DNA from: Nyssa sinensis
Lineage: Eukaryota > Streptophyta > Magnoliopsida > Cornales > Nyssaceae
DNA: 64,000 nt
NCBI GenBank assembly: GCA_008638375.1
Contig: CM018038.1
Span: forward strand, 32,781,169 to 32,845,168
Direction: 5' to 3'
The notes under the pieces are model-generated. The model had not been told where the DNA came from and did no database searches. It was given only the letters and a program-made list of their open reading frames with translations. Positions within the stretch are counted from its first letter, which is position 1. Every line of letters starts with the position of its first letter. Both the position numbers and the translations under genes were made by a program. Positions 45,903 through 58,389 of the stretch are shown here, piece by piece.

Positions 45903-46445
45903 CAACATGTAAGTATTTTTTTTCTATCTTAATATTTAATAAAAAAATTATTTTTTGAATAAAAAAATTAATTATCAAGTAATGAAATTATTAATTATTC
46001 ACCATAAAAGGTAGTTGATTTTCCAAGAATTATTAATTAATAAATTTTTTTATATTAGTAGATATTTAAGTATTAGAAAGTCAAGTAATACAGGCAGAGA
46101 GTTCATAGTTACCCTAATTTGTAAAGTTTTGATAGCTATACTCAATAATTTGAAATTGAATCTTACCATAGCTGGAGTCAGATGTTTACTGGGTGGAGAA
46201 AGGTTATCCCTTCCCTTGGTGTGTAGGCTGTAGCTCATCATCACTGGACTGGAGGCACATGCAGACAAGCCTGGCCCATATTGGTCAATATGCATGTGCA
46301 GCTTAGAATTTAAATTATTTTCTTCTTCTTTCTTTTTTTTTTTTTTTCATAAAAAAAATCATAGACCATTCGCATCCTTGATGAAATGTTTTCTCAAAAA
46401 TAAAGAAGTTCCAAACCATAGGTTGTAATTTGGCCCAATTTTCTC

Positions 46446-46481
<36 letters not shown>

Positions 46482-46673
46482 ATATTTATACAAGTAATGC
46501 TACATTTAAAAAAATATATATTATAAAAATTGTGACTAAATGATGTGATGGTGTTATATTAATGCATATAAGTCACATAAAACTTTCTATTAGTAATAAA
46601 ATACATTATAGTATATCAAACCATTTGACACAACATTTTAAATAATAGTTGGGAGAGAATATAATTATTTTTT
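45903..46673. other. Intergenic DNA
   Basis: AT-rich with a (TA)n run at about 46445-46467 and (GT)n beside it. No gene recognised. Confidence 0.6.
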
Positions 46674-47172
46674 AGGTAAATTATACTTATCATTTTTAAG
46701 ATTTTTGATAATTACACTGACCTTCCGTGAAATTTATAAAATTACGCTGACCTCTACTGCTTTACTTGACAATATACAGATACTCTTTTCTAGTAAATTT
46801 TTTTCTTCAAAATGATTAAACTACCCCTCTCATGTGTTTATTTTTTTTTTCAATTTTTTAAATTTTAACCAATTTTTTTTTTCATTTTTCAAATAAATAT
46901 TGATAAAAACCTTAAATTTATTTTTATATAAAATAAAAATAAGTTGTTTACCTTAAGTTTATTTTTAAATAAAATAATAAAAAAATATTTAAAAAAGTTA
47001 AAAAAAATAGTTAAAATTTAAAAAATTGAAAAAAAAAAAACACATGAGAGGAATAGTTTAGTCATTTTGAAAAAAAAAGTTGATTGAAAAAGGATATCTG
47101 TATATTTTAAGGTAAAACAGGGAAGATCAGTGTAATTTCATAAATCTCAAGAAAGATCAATTTAATTTTCCT
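46674..47172. mobile_element. Foldback MITE, about 500-bp hairpin
   Basis: The left arm reads aggtaaattatac, attacactgaccttcc, atacagata, tttttcttcaaaatga and ctctcatgtg. The complement of the right arm has the same words in the same order (aggaaaattaaat, attacactgatcttcc, atacagata, ttttttcaaaatgac, ctctcatgtg). Arms of about 165 bp enclose an A/T-rich centre that is itself partly palindromic. No coding sequence. The flanks are T-rich and too simple to prove a target duplication; long arms suggest a Mutator-type MITE (inference). Confidence 0.75.
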
Positions 47173-48657
47173 TTTTCTTTTTTATACATACACACACAAA
47201 CACACATATATCTATATATGCATATTACTTTCAAATAAGTGAGTTCCTCGTGAAGTCTTTTCTGTACCTACACTCCAATGAATATATTATGAGTTAGGAG
47301 TAGGAGAGATTAAAAAACAAAAGGCGTCCTATTCAAATAATACAGGAAGTAAACCATAATCAAATCAATACTATATTGATTGTCACCTCATCACCAAATG
47401 GGCCACAAGTTGGGTGGATCCTTTCTCTATCGAAGACCCTTCACAAATGGGCAATTAAGCTTTGACACTTATTTAACTCAAAATCTCAACTTCTTCAGGT
47501 TTCCTTTTCCTTTTTTTTCCTCCCCTTCCTTTTCATTCTCAATGATAAGCAGAGCTATGACAAACCTTAGCTTAAAGGTTGAATTGGTTTGAGCCCTCAA
47601 ACAATAATCTCAACTCTACCCAGATGATGGAGGATGAGAACTCCAATTCTATATCTACAATTTTCCTTTTTTTTTTTTTTTAAAGATGTCTTGAAAGTAA
47701 TTTAATTACTCCATAACTTGAAAAAAGTTAGAACAAATTGGTAAAAATTGAAAAAATGTAAAAAATAAAAAATAAAAGGGATATTTTTGTTATTTTTTTT
47801 AAAAAAAATAACACTGGAAGAGAGGTTTTTATAATTTGTTAGTAAAAATAAAAAAAGTCAATGTTATTTTAGAAATTTCAGAGAATGTCTCAATAATTGT
47901 TAATTTACTCATATTTATGATACAAATTTGTTTATTCTCAACTCAAATTCGCTAATATTGTGTTGAATTCGAGAAGTGTTGATATGTCATGTAAAAAATT
48001 ACCACCTCTCCACTCAAACATGAAGAATAAGTTTCCAAAATCAACACTAGAAATTTTTTTAAAAGGGATAATAAATACCACCGTTAAATTGTTGGAAAAA
48101 TCTCATTAAAAGGGATAATTTAGAAAATATACGATATTTATACTTAACCTTTTAAAATGGACAAATATTATGAAATATACCAAAATGAAAAATGGATAAA
48201 CTTTGTGTGCGATGAGTCTTGCTAATTATTTAATTGTTTACCCATTTATTCTTTATTTTGAAGAGAGAAATACTCTAGAGATATGTTTGATTAATGAATA
48301 TGACACGAGACAACAAAGAATGTGGACTGTGGTACTAATTTATTGCTTCCATTATCGTATATTGCTTTGATAATATATAGTTAAAAATACTTTGGAAAGA
48401 GTTGGCCAAAATAATAATATTTACTAAGACCTGCTGGAATATTCATGAAACTCGAATAAACTCATCCCTAAATTTTTTTATTATATTTCTTTTGCATATA
48501 TATTATTATTTTTAATTTTTGTAAATGAAAAGTTTTATTTTTATTTTGAGTAGTGCTTTTCAATCCAAATTCACAAGTTGGAATAGACATGATAATTTAT
48601 CACATAATTTTTTTTTTTTTTTTTTATGAATCGGTAAGGGGTATTCTAAGTCAATTT
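47173..48657. other. Intergenic DNA, AT-rich
   Basis: About 47690-47900 shares style and some words with the foldback MITE (gtaatttaatt, aaaaaaaataac, atttcagagaatg) and may be a worn relative. No gene recognised. Confidence 0.5.
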
Positions 48658-48795
48658 ATGTGCACCAGAGTAAATCCTCCTCTCCTTGAGGGTTCTTCTC
48701 TCTGTGAGGGGAGAGACCTATATTTTAAGCTCTGGCGCACCAGAGTAGGTCCTCTCCGTGAGGGAGAGACTCACATTTTAAGCTCTAGCTGTCAA
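48658..48795. repeat. Imperfect tandem duplication with gcaccagagta
   Basis: Copy 1 (about 48660-48735) and copy 2 (about 48736-48793) both run gcaccagagta, cctctcc, gagggagagac (copy 1: gaggggagagac), attttaagctct. Copy 1 has extra CT-rich sequence. A plus-strand frame is open across it, but no protein family was recognised. Confidence 0.75.
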
Positions 48796-49783
48796 CGATC
48801 GGTGCAAAAGAGACTCAAACTCGAGACGTTTAAATTTTATCCTCAACGTTTTCATCGCTCAATCACACATCTGGGTGATACTTATCACACATTTTATAAC
48901 AAGTTCATAATTCATAAGTAAATTTTCTATATCTCTAATTTTCTTATTATTATTTTTGCTTATTGTTGTATGAGTGGTGTCTGTTTTTTTTCAAAGAATG
49001 ATTCCGTTGCAGTCTTGGAGATAATACATTTCTCCCATAAAATCGAAACTTCTATATAGAAAATAAATTGCCCTTCAATTAATCATATCCAAACAGGCCC
49101 CTACTATCATGCCTCCTAGTCATGGTCCAATCATATTAAAAAAAAAAAAAGGCTTTATTACCTATGATTGCTGCGGCACAATCACGCAAATGTAGGTTCT
49201 TCGTTGGAAGATGTCTCCGTAATTAATGCAAATAAAATTGTAAAGAAAGGGACTCCTCCCTCCATTTTTGACTCTCATCCAAAACTTATAGCAGTGGCAG
49301 CCGCAGCAGGTAATGCATACCATGTGCATCCGTCCATTTCTTCCCTCTCAATCTATATATATATATATATATATATATCATGTATGTACACACACCAACA
49401 AATAGAGACACACACACACATATATATTTTGAAGCAAACACACTGCATTGCTGCATGTGCCGGTCGGACTGTCACTACTAACATTCACATGTTTTCTGCG
49501 GTACAGTGTATTCTCCTCCTCGTAAAGAAGAAAGGTTACATGGTTGTGGACCCGTTACACTTGACCAGGCTAAGGCCTACGAAATTTTTTTTGAATGGTT
49601 CGGTAAGAAGAAAAACAGAGGAAATAACAGAGAGAAGAAAATGATGTCTTATTTCAATGAATGGCAACGTGAACCATTAGGCTATACAAGAAGAGTATTT
49701 AAACCAAATAGTACAATGATCTCCCATATTCAAAAAGGAAAAACAAATCCCATATAATTTGAAAATGAATCCCATAAAATCTG
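48796..49783. other. Intergenic DNA with microsatellites
   Basis: (TA)n at 49354-49378 and (CA)n nearby. Open stretches on the plus strand (for example 49168-49644) run straight through the microsatellite and are not called genes. Confidence 0.5.
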
Positions 49784-50179
49784 CTACATTGACATATGAT
49801 CTTCAGATTTTGTAGTTGGCATATATCTCTGATTTTCTGCAATTGGTGTTGATCTTGGATAGGAAAGATCTTCATTTTGATCTGATTCTTCCTTATTTTT
49901 AGGACTTGCTGGATCATCACTTTGGTTGTTTGAACTTGTTACCGTTAGAGCTCCAATACCTCTCAACGTCTCTCCACTGATTTCGGCAATATTGTGAGAG
50001 TCTTCCCCCTTTTTCCTCCAGGAATCCACTGCTTCCTTATTGCTCCATTGACTCTCACTGTTGTTGAGTGTGCTGCACTGTGGTATGTTGCTAATACGGT
50101 ATAGTGACATTAGTGGGACATAGTATGTATGGTAAAGTGTCATTGAAAGAGCACATACCATGTGATATACTAGTCTCAC
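49784..50179 (-). CDS. Unrecognised open frame, possible terminal exon or gene fragment
   Basis: 131 codons, minus strand, ending at TAA/TGA-type stop after SEDHMSM. From about residue 38 on, the composition is that of a soluble, disordered protein C-terminus (ESQWSNKEAVDSWRKKGEDS, SGETLRGIGALTVTSS, NKEESDQNEDLSYPR), unlike the low-complexity frames around it. A possible splice acceptor AG precedes this part (caacaacag). No upstream exon was found and no family was recognised. It may be the last exon of a gene, a captured fragment, or chance. Confidence 0.35.
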   Translation of the reverse strand: MRLVYHMVCALSMTLYHTYYVPLMSLYRISNIPQCSTLNNSESQWSNKEAVDSWRKKGEDSHNIAEISGETLRGIGALTVTSSNNQSDDPASPKNKEESDQNEDLSYPRSTPIAENQRYMPTTKSEDHMSM

Positions 50180-52359
50180 TTAAGAATATCTTAGGTTTAG
50201 GAAAAAATATTTGTGATGGGAGGTTGTGGGGCAGAAATCTCCACAAATGAGTGTCATTCTGCAAAATAAGAGAGAGAAGATCGGAGTTAATTAGAGGACA
50301 CCGATGTGATACTGGTCGAGGATTTTTCGACGATCAAGTTAGCAAACTATTATTTAAGTACTTGAAGAAAGTAGAAAGACTAATACCAGAATTGGCGTAC
50401 CTTTTGAATGAAAAGTTTGTTGTTTAAATACTCGATGATCGTGCAGAAATGCCTCCTTAGATTCCGGTAAATTCCCTATTTACAGGAAGATATCATGCCA
50501 CAAGTGGCGCCATGCATGGAGTAACGTCCCCTAATTTCTTAGGATCATAATCCCATTCCTTTCGGGTTATTTGAATATGATAGCCTTGGTCAACTAGTAT
50601 GCCTAAATATTAATCCCGAGAGTAATGAGCTCGTAGACTGGATGCGTTGTGGTGTCCTCGAGAGTGGATAGTCCGAGAGGATCTGCCTGGGAGGCCTTTT
50701 CATTATTCTTTGTTGTAACTGAGTTCATCAGGCGATTTTGTGCCCATACAAGATGCCCTAATCCTCAGTTAGCCATTGTTGAAAAGGTAGTGAGGATAAC
50801 GAATTCATCAAACTGAATGCCTTGTTGGGATGGTTCTATTTAGGTTTTCAAGCCCGGAAGCTTTTGAGTTTAAAACACTGAGCGCAGACTGTTTGAGCTC
50901 GAGAGCTATATAGCTCAGGGTATTAGAGTGTTGAGGCTTGATTGGATGTGTCCATGTGTCATCTTAGGATAAGTTTCCTTGCCAGACACTACTTCATTAA
51001 ATGAGGTGTGCTCTTTGTTGCCACTTTTCAAGCATGTCTCGTAACGTTTTTCTACACGTGGGGGGACGCTTCAAATTTCTTGCCTAACGTAGCCTATACA
51101 ACCTCATTATGGAAGTTTCTTTTAGCTTCTTGGTGCACGAACCTTCTTTGCTTCAATGCCTCCTGTACGTTGCTTACTCCTCTCATGATTTTGCTTTTCC
51201 ATTTCTTCTTTTTATCTTGAAAGATATTGTGCAAGGCATAGAGGAATTCGCCCATCAGAATTGACAATGGAAATAGTAAGGGAGGATATAAAGAGCATAT
51301 TTCTGATGTGGAGATCCCCTGAAAGTACAACGAGCACCTCTTCTCATGACCCCTCTCATTTCAATCCTCCACTTCCCATAATCAAGGATGGCAGTGACCT
51401 GGCATGGTTCATTTCCAAGTACCAGGGTGCTTTTTTGGCAAACGTGATCATTGAACTAGGCAACGAAAACTCGTCTGGCATTCCATGTTTATAGGAGAGG
51501 GTTCATTAAATTCCACCATTTCGGTAATTACCTTGGGTTTCAACTTCCCCATCACTAGCTTCTTTCGCCGAATTTTTTTCCTTTTACCATATTGCATCAA
51601 GCTAATTAACACCCTAGTGGCTATAGGGTCCTTATGGGATTTTTAACTTTTGCTAGGATCCATAACTTGCGCTTAGGGTTCAGTGAGTTAAAAGCCTCAC
51701 ACATCGTAAAGTGGATGAGCAATGGGTGCTACTAAATTTTGCCCCGTCAAGGCATCTTGATATAGAACCTACCCCAGGGTGAGAAGGGTTGGGATAGGTG
51801 TACTCTTGAGATCGGAAGGGCTTGGCAGTTCCCTCTTGGAGAGTCCTTATACGTTTTCCTAGATACATGACGTGGATCCTGTAAATATCCAATCCTAAAT
51901 ATGTCTTCACTTTTCCTATACTTCGTTGCCCTGTTCTAACTTCTTGCATCTCGTATAGGTGAGAACGTGAATCCATGGTTGCACTCAAGTGAGTAGAACA
52001 AGGATGAATTAGCACGAGATTATGTTATGCAATACCAGGACTAGATTCACCTCGTGGATCCGAGTAGGCAGGGGGTCGAAGGACATAGGATTGAAGTTCT
52101 TGAGCCTAGGCTTCTTGGGATACTTGTTAGCATTCCCACTAATCAATATAACTATATCCCAAACAGAAGCAACCCTTCCCTAGTTCTGGTTCGGAGAAGA
52201 ATTTTTGGTGTAAATGGAAGAGAGACTGAAGTAAACTTCATGGTTCATTCGGAATAGGGCCTTTCGAGTTTAAGTGCCAAGATAACTAATCGTTTCACTA
52301 GTAGGGCCCCCCCCTTTAGCTGGTGTGACCAGGAAAGGTGGGGCCTAAGGTTTTGATGA
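50180..52359. other. Intergenic or decayed transposon DNA
   Basis: Less AT-rich than the surroundings. A plus-strand open stretch at 51261-51494 (ATG-initiated, with HFNPPLPIIKDGSDLAWF and GIPCL before its stop) may be part of the same decayed coding unit that follows at 52360, but no family is recognised. A C run is at about 52307-52315. Confidence 0.35.
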
Positions 52360-53765
52360 TCCTAAGGGGAAGAAAATTTTGGTTGAAAAGGCTTATCGGG
52401 TGGTGATTCCCAACCGACCTCTTATTGATGTCATAATCAAGACTCCCCCAACTTCAGTCCCTTATTTGGTTACTCCTAAAGCTCTGTTGCCTCATGTGGC
52501 TTCAGTTCTTGCTATCGGTAATCTTTCTATTATCGTTGCCCCTAGTGTTGTCCCCGGTGCTGCCCCCAGCATTCCATCTACCTCTAGACCTCATGTGACT
52601 TCCTTTAGATAAACTCCTTATTTTCTTTTAAATCAAAAGGCTACAATTGCTGCGGTTACGATTTTTTGTACCTTTACTGATATAACTAAAATGGTGGAGA
52701 TGCAGACTCCTCTCATTGAGTATTAGGTGTGTTATGACTTGAATAGGGGCATGGTTGGCATGTTTGAGTAACTTGCTCATATTGAGGACCATGTCTGTAC
52801 AATGGTTGGTTTGAAAGAGGTCGTGGCTAAGGCCCAACATGAGATGAACTCCTTGCGAGGGAAAGTTTCAGGCTTGGAAGGTGTTAGCAAGACGACTTAG
52901 GAAGAACTAGCAAAGATGCGCATAGAATTATAAGGCAATTAGGGCTAGCTTTAGCATTTTTAGGTTGAGTAATGCAAGGCACGAAAGGAGGTTTCTTTCG
53001 AAAAGGATCTTGGGGCTAAGACCACTAAGGAAAGAAATGCTCCACTTTGGTTGAGAAGATCTAGCAGGACTACCAAGGCCAAGTTTATAAGTAGGGGTGT
53101 TGATTTTTGACACGATACGACATGACAACATGACTCAAACACGACATGAAATTAACGGGTTTGGGTCATAAACGGGTTGACATGTATAACACAATTAATA
53201 AGCATGTCGTGTTTGGGTTTTAGTAATGTCAACCCATTTAACACGACTTAACACATTTAATTATAAAAAATATCACGAGTTAAAGTAATTCGTCTCACAT
53301 CCAAAGTTTATTAAGGTTTGAAGATATTTTACTTATAAAAGAGGTTCCACTTTGATTAGGCCCATATCGAAACTTTACTAAACTTGAAAATTATCTATAC
53401 ATATTAAAAAGATAGGTGAATTTTTTATTTAAAAAATAAAAAATTAAAATAAACAGGTTAAGTGTGTCAACACGTGTAACCTGTTTAATAAATGGGTTAA
53501 GTTTGGGTTTTGAAACTTGACACGATTAGTTAATAGTGTCGGGTTAGGGTTAACACATATTTTTGAATGTATATGCCTTGACATGACACGAACACGACAC
53601 AATAATATGAATTGAAACCCTTATTTACAAGTTTTAAGATGAGACCTACCAAATGGCCTTCGAGGTTTCCCAGGCTGGCCAAGCATGTACTTTTCCTTCT
53701 ATGAATGTAGAATCCAAGGTTGAAGGAGAGAATCCTGATGGCCAAGTTCTTTCCTCTTGGTGATA
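52360..53765 (+). pseudogene. Decayed transposon-like coding sequence, split by a MITE
   Basis: Plus-strand reading with stops: a Pro/Ser/Val-rich part (VPGAAPSIPSTSRPHV), then MVEMQTPLIEY, GMVGMFE, LAHIEDHVCTMVGLKEVVA, a coiled-coil-like segment (MNSLRGKVSGLEGVSKT), and after the inserted MITE YQMAFEVSQAGQACTF and ENPDGQVLSSW before a stop near 53763. The frame resumes in register of meaning on the far side of the MITE. The style is that of the C-terminal half of a plant transposon-associated protein; I cannot name the family. At least five stops and a frameshift make it a pseudogene. Confidence 0.55.
53092..53623. mobile_element. hAT-like MITE with 8-bp target duplication, 532 bp
   Basis: Left end TAGGGGTGTTGA and right complement TAAGGGTTTCAA, with many inner words on the theme acacgacatga, aacgggtt and tgtcgtgt. 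Flanks TTTATAAG (53084-53091) and TTTACAAG (53624-53631) match in seven of eight bases. The host frame reads GQVYK on the left and DETYQMAFEV on the right, so the insertion site is exact. No transposase coding. Confidence 0.8.
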
Positions 53766-54700
53766 TGTTAGTTTCTTATGGGTTCAGATCTTTGTGGATT
53801 TGTTGTTCGTTCTTTTTAACAAATGGATTTTTGTAACTTGGTGTGGGTTTTATTTCCTAAGGAGGTCTCCCACGTATATCTTCGTGTCTCTATTTTTAAT
53901 GCATGTTGCATATTTTTATTATTGTTGCTATCATAAAAATTTCATGAACTTAAGATCCTAGATACTTAACAAGAAAATATCTTCGATAGTAATCTATCTC
54001 GATTAATAAGATAATTTAAAATTTTCTTTCTTTATTAATTGAATGGAGATTTAATTAATTAAAAAGTGATATAAATCTTTCCTCACTTATAGTAGACACT
54101 TATTATCACTAGTTTTTATATCATACCGGAATATTGACATTATTGTACGTACCATATTTTTCTCCCTTGTACTGAGTCATGTGAGTCATATTGAGTCTAT
54201 ACATCTTTCTTTGTTTTCTTCAAAGTGGATTTAGTGCGTAACTAGAAGATGTCCTGTGATTTTTCCATATCGGATTTCATGTAAAAAAATCTTGTGTGTT
54301 CTCTATTATGTGGATGCTCTTTATTATTATTGCATGCATTGTTACTACACACACATGAACCATAATATTTTTATTAAATCAAGTGATAACACAATCTTCT
54401 CCAATTAAAATTGGTCAAGAAACCCAATTTTTATTTTAATTGACCTATTTACCTCTTCTAGGTTAGTTTTTTATTCTCAAGACCACTATAGAATATCTAG
54501 ATGGTATAGTAATAGACTTAGAAAGGGGTGAACAGGTTTGTGTAGCAATTTTAATAATTAATATTTTGAATTTTGAATTTTGAATTTTTTTTGAATATGA
54601 TTGAGATTTCACTTTGACTATGTGCGAGTTATGGTTATCGTGTGTGCAATTGCAATATATGATATAGCAATAATATCTGAAAAGTAGTAAAGAGATAGTA
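53766..54700. other. Intergenic DNA
   Basis: AT-rich; the word attttga is repeated four times at about 54562-54595. No gene recognised. Confidence 0.55.
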
Positions 54701-55719
54701 CACTGATTTTTGTTGATAAGGAAACTACCACAGATCAACTGAATCTGATTTGGAAAACTCCAAGGCTCTGACCTAGATGAACACAATCCACTAGAAGAAA
54801 TTTGGACAATTACAAGACACTTACTGACATATAGAATTTGTACTTCAATCTTTGCTCATGGTCTAAACCTCCTCAAACTCATATCCTCAAGTAGTCATCA
54901 AGTGATCCACCACTTTGAATCCTCGAATGGCTCGCTCAATCATAGTTGAAAACTCCGTGCAACCTCAAACTCTATTGATCGTACAACCTTGAATCCTCTA
55001 AGGCTTTCACTGCTTGTATGATTATGTAAAAGATGATGACAGTTTTCTTTTGGCTAATGATCTATAATGCACATGAGATGCTATGTAAAGATTTTTGGAA
55101 GAGTTAAAAATTCAAATTTAGAGCAGCAAAAAGTCTTTTTTGAAGTTGTACCTAAAGCCTTATAGGGATAAGGTTAATCTGCAAAAAAAAAAGCACTACT
55201 TCAAATCAAATTAGAAAATTGAATTGTGCAAATCTCACTAGAGCTCCATATCTATCGAGCTAGGGCGAGGTAGCTACTAGATGCTCAAGTTAGCTATCAA
55301 GTGAGCTAGCCTCTAAAACCCCGCTCTAACCAACTATCAAGCCAACTATGGCTAAATATGCAAAAATGATTATTTTGATGTATAGACTTAGTGAACACTT
55401 TAAAATAATTATACCCTTGTAAAAACATAGTCAAATACATCACAAATAATCCTTGAACACACACTAATCATTTAAATAAGATTAAAGATATTTTGTGCAC
55501 ATTATGTGAGTGTATGCAACGAACCTTATGCACTATAACTTGTACTTTACCTCATATGAACCCTTGAGAGCTCAACACAACAAATTCTGAAGTTGCAGCT
55601 CCGATGCTTGAGTGACACAAGGTTTGAGAACAAAAATACACACAACTTGGACATGTTACAACTCAATTAGTTTTGTCAACATAGATTAACCAACACATTA
55701 TTAACTAAAAGTTCTAACA
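54701..55719 (-). mobile_element. Probable copia-type LTR (minus orientation), left edge uncertain
   Basis: The right edge ends gttctaaca at 55719 (minus strand TGTTAGAAC) and is followed by acttcccatttgg, which on the minus strand is a purine-rich tract, as expected for a 3' LTR of a minus-strand element. At 55245-55345 short words built on agcta, tatcgagc and tatcaag recur. No left edge, partner LTR or coding part was identified. Confidence 0.35.
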
Positions 55720-56763
55720 AACTTCCCATTTGGCAATCCATGACAAGATTATCACAACAAGTACATGAATATAGATAGAACAAAATGTAAACCCCTAAAA
55801 ACCTAATAGAAAAGATTTATAATATTTGACTTATGACTCATAACTGTAACAACACTACTCTTACTTTCATAATGATGAGCACCTGTAAGACCTACAAAAC
55901 AAAACACTAAACCATATCCCTCGTGACATGTATTGAATGATAAAACATATAAACCAAATGTAACACAAGCATAGAAAGTGAAAATTAGACAAATATAAAG
56001 CCTAAAATTATAGAACCATCTAAGTAAAACGTCAACTAAGAATAAGCACTATGATCTTATGAAGCAAAAAAGTATAATGTCTCCCTTATAATCCTCATAC
56101 TATCATGCATCAACACTACTCCCCCTCACTAAATACTCCCAAAACTATTCCCACTTTTTGTCACGAAATGACAAAAGGATATCATGGAAATAAGCAACAT
56201 GGACTATGGTAAGGTGAGACATCATCAATAAAGCACACATGCATATATAGATGAAATAGAGAGATAAACAAATCTAAAAATTAGAAAACAGATTTGGACA
56301 CGTGTGTTAGAGCCAATGATAAATGTTTTTTAAATTCTCAATTTTCACAATTAACTCTAGAACACATAATAACACTTAACTCCCACTCCACACACCCCCT
56401 CATGGTGAATTGACATTAAAAATTTAAATTTCATTCTATGAGTTGTCCTTATCTCAATATGTTCACTACATTACTCGATAATTTAACAGACAATAAGCAC
56501 AAAAAAATATTATGAATCAACCTAAGTGATAGAAGACATTTTTTACCAACCAAGCTCCCTCTCAATTATTGCCAACCTTCAAATCTTTTTAGAATTTTCA
56601 ATCTTTCCATTTTTCAAGGTGACTTTCATACTATTGAGTAGGAAACTCTTTTCAAATGTAGACCCCTTTGATAGAATACACACTATCTTATATGTCCTGT
56701 CCCTAAAATCCAAAGCCATGACATAAGGGTTATTTAACCCTTAACTAGAGGTAATGCACTAGA
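55720..56763. other. Intergenic or internal retroelement DNA
   Basis: The phrase ccccctcactaaatactccc with tttttgtcacgaaatgacaaaa (56125-56176) is a style common near the 3' end of large copia elements. A minus-strand frame near 56720-56530 reads LDFRDRTYKIVCILSKGSTF; not recognised. Confidence 0.3.
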
Positions 56764-57299
56764 CTAACTATCACATCCCAGATACCACCCTATGCGAATT
56801 AGGAATAATGATCGGCTAATTAGGCACTTCGCCAATACACTAACTCTTTTTAGCATATTGATGACATGTTTAACCGAATGCCTCTTTACATATCTAAGTA
56901 GATTGCATTCAGTGATATAAAAACTTACAGTGAAAATCTGAGTTTGTAAAAAATTTTTGTTTAAATGAAATCTCACTTGACAAAGCATAAGTAACATTAC
57001 ATCAAAGTTGTAATAATATGCGCCTAACATTACATTACACATAAGTATTTGAATTATTACATCATTCACATTCTACCCTTACTCTGAGCTGTCACAATAA
57101 TTTGGTATTGTCACCTTAAGTTGGTGCTTCCATAGCTGAGATATTAATCATCTTCTAGCTACAGTCTCTATTCATCATAGCTCACTATCATCTGGACCTG
57201 TAGCTTCTTAGTCCTTCCTAAAAATACATAAGATGAAACATGTGTGCTTTATGAAAAGCTTGTGAGTAACACAAGTTCTCTATTGTGGAATTCTAGAAA

Positions 57300-57480
57300 A
57301 ATCCCTTTTTAAAACCTTTCATGACTTTGCATAAGCTTTCATACACTTTTATGAACATTGGAAATATTTATGACTTTCGTAAACATTCATAACTTTTATA
57401 AACTTTCATAAACATTTAGAAACATTTATGACTTTCGTAACCTTCATAATTTTCATAAACATTTTTAGATTTCATGGATA
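57300..57480. repeat. Short degenerate repeat of ttcataaactttcataaac words
   Basis: At least eight variants of cattyataactttyataaac follow each other inside the LTR. Confidence 0.75.
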
Positions 57481-58389
57481 GTAGCTAAAAGAACTGTATT
57501 TAAAAGCTACTGGTATCCTTAAAATGTATTCGTATAAATGAATGCAAGGCATTTAAAAATGCAGATTCTTTTGCCAAATAGTTTTGCAAGGTAAAACATA
57601 GTAAGCATAAAGTTATAGTTGAAAACTGAGTGATGAAACAATGTATATGCCAATTTTTCTTTCTTTAATCTTCTTTGTATAACAACCAGGGAAGCTATTC
57701 AATCTTGTCATGTATAGTCAACTGGGTGACTAAGTGTGATCTAGAGCTTTGGGCCTACACAACCTGGCTTAACCTCCCAATCGTGCATGACTACGTCATA
57801 AATATGGCTTAACCCCCCAATTGGGCATGACTATTTGTCATGAACTGAAAATATTATAAGGCATATAATTTCATGCTAAATCATGCTTGCAAAACTTTTC
57901 ATTAAGCTACCCATCTCATGTAAATCATTTGAAAATATGCTAATAAGCATTTAAAAATATGCTACTTAAAAGCACGCAATTCAAATATCAATCACTGTAT
58001 TCTTAAAATTGTCATGCAGTTAAAACATTTGATATAACATCATAAAACTATAAAGATACTGCATGTAGTATCGTAAAATTGTAAAAACTGTATTTAATAG
58101 AAAATCTCCATTTCAAGGTTCAAGGTTAATCACCTGTGGTCCTTAGTCCACAATTACTTGTTTACTCAACTTGCCTTAAAATTCTTCTTATATCTATTTC
58201 TTTGTTGGTGATCATAAAGCATGGATCAAAATATATCGGTACTATATCAGTATAGATACTCGACTTAATCTTTGCTTACTTAATGTACTTAGTCTCTTCT
58301 GGACTTAGTCTTTACTATTTAGGATTCCCTTATGGTCTTTAATTAGGGTTCTTAATACTTCTTAGCTCATCGTGTGGCTTACTTTAACC

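Noticed and set aside
49168..49644. 158-codon plus-strand frame
   Set aside because: It runs through a (TA)n microsatellite (IYIYIY) and has no recognised domain.
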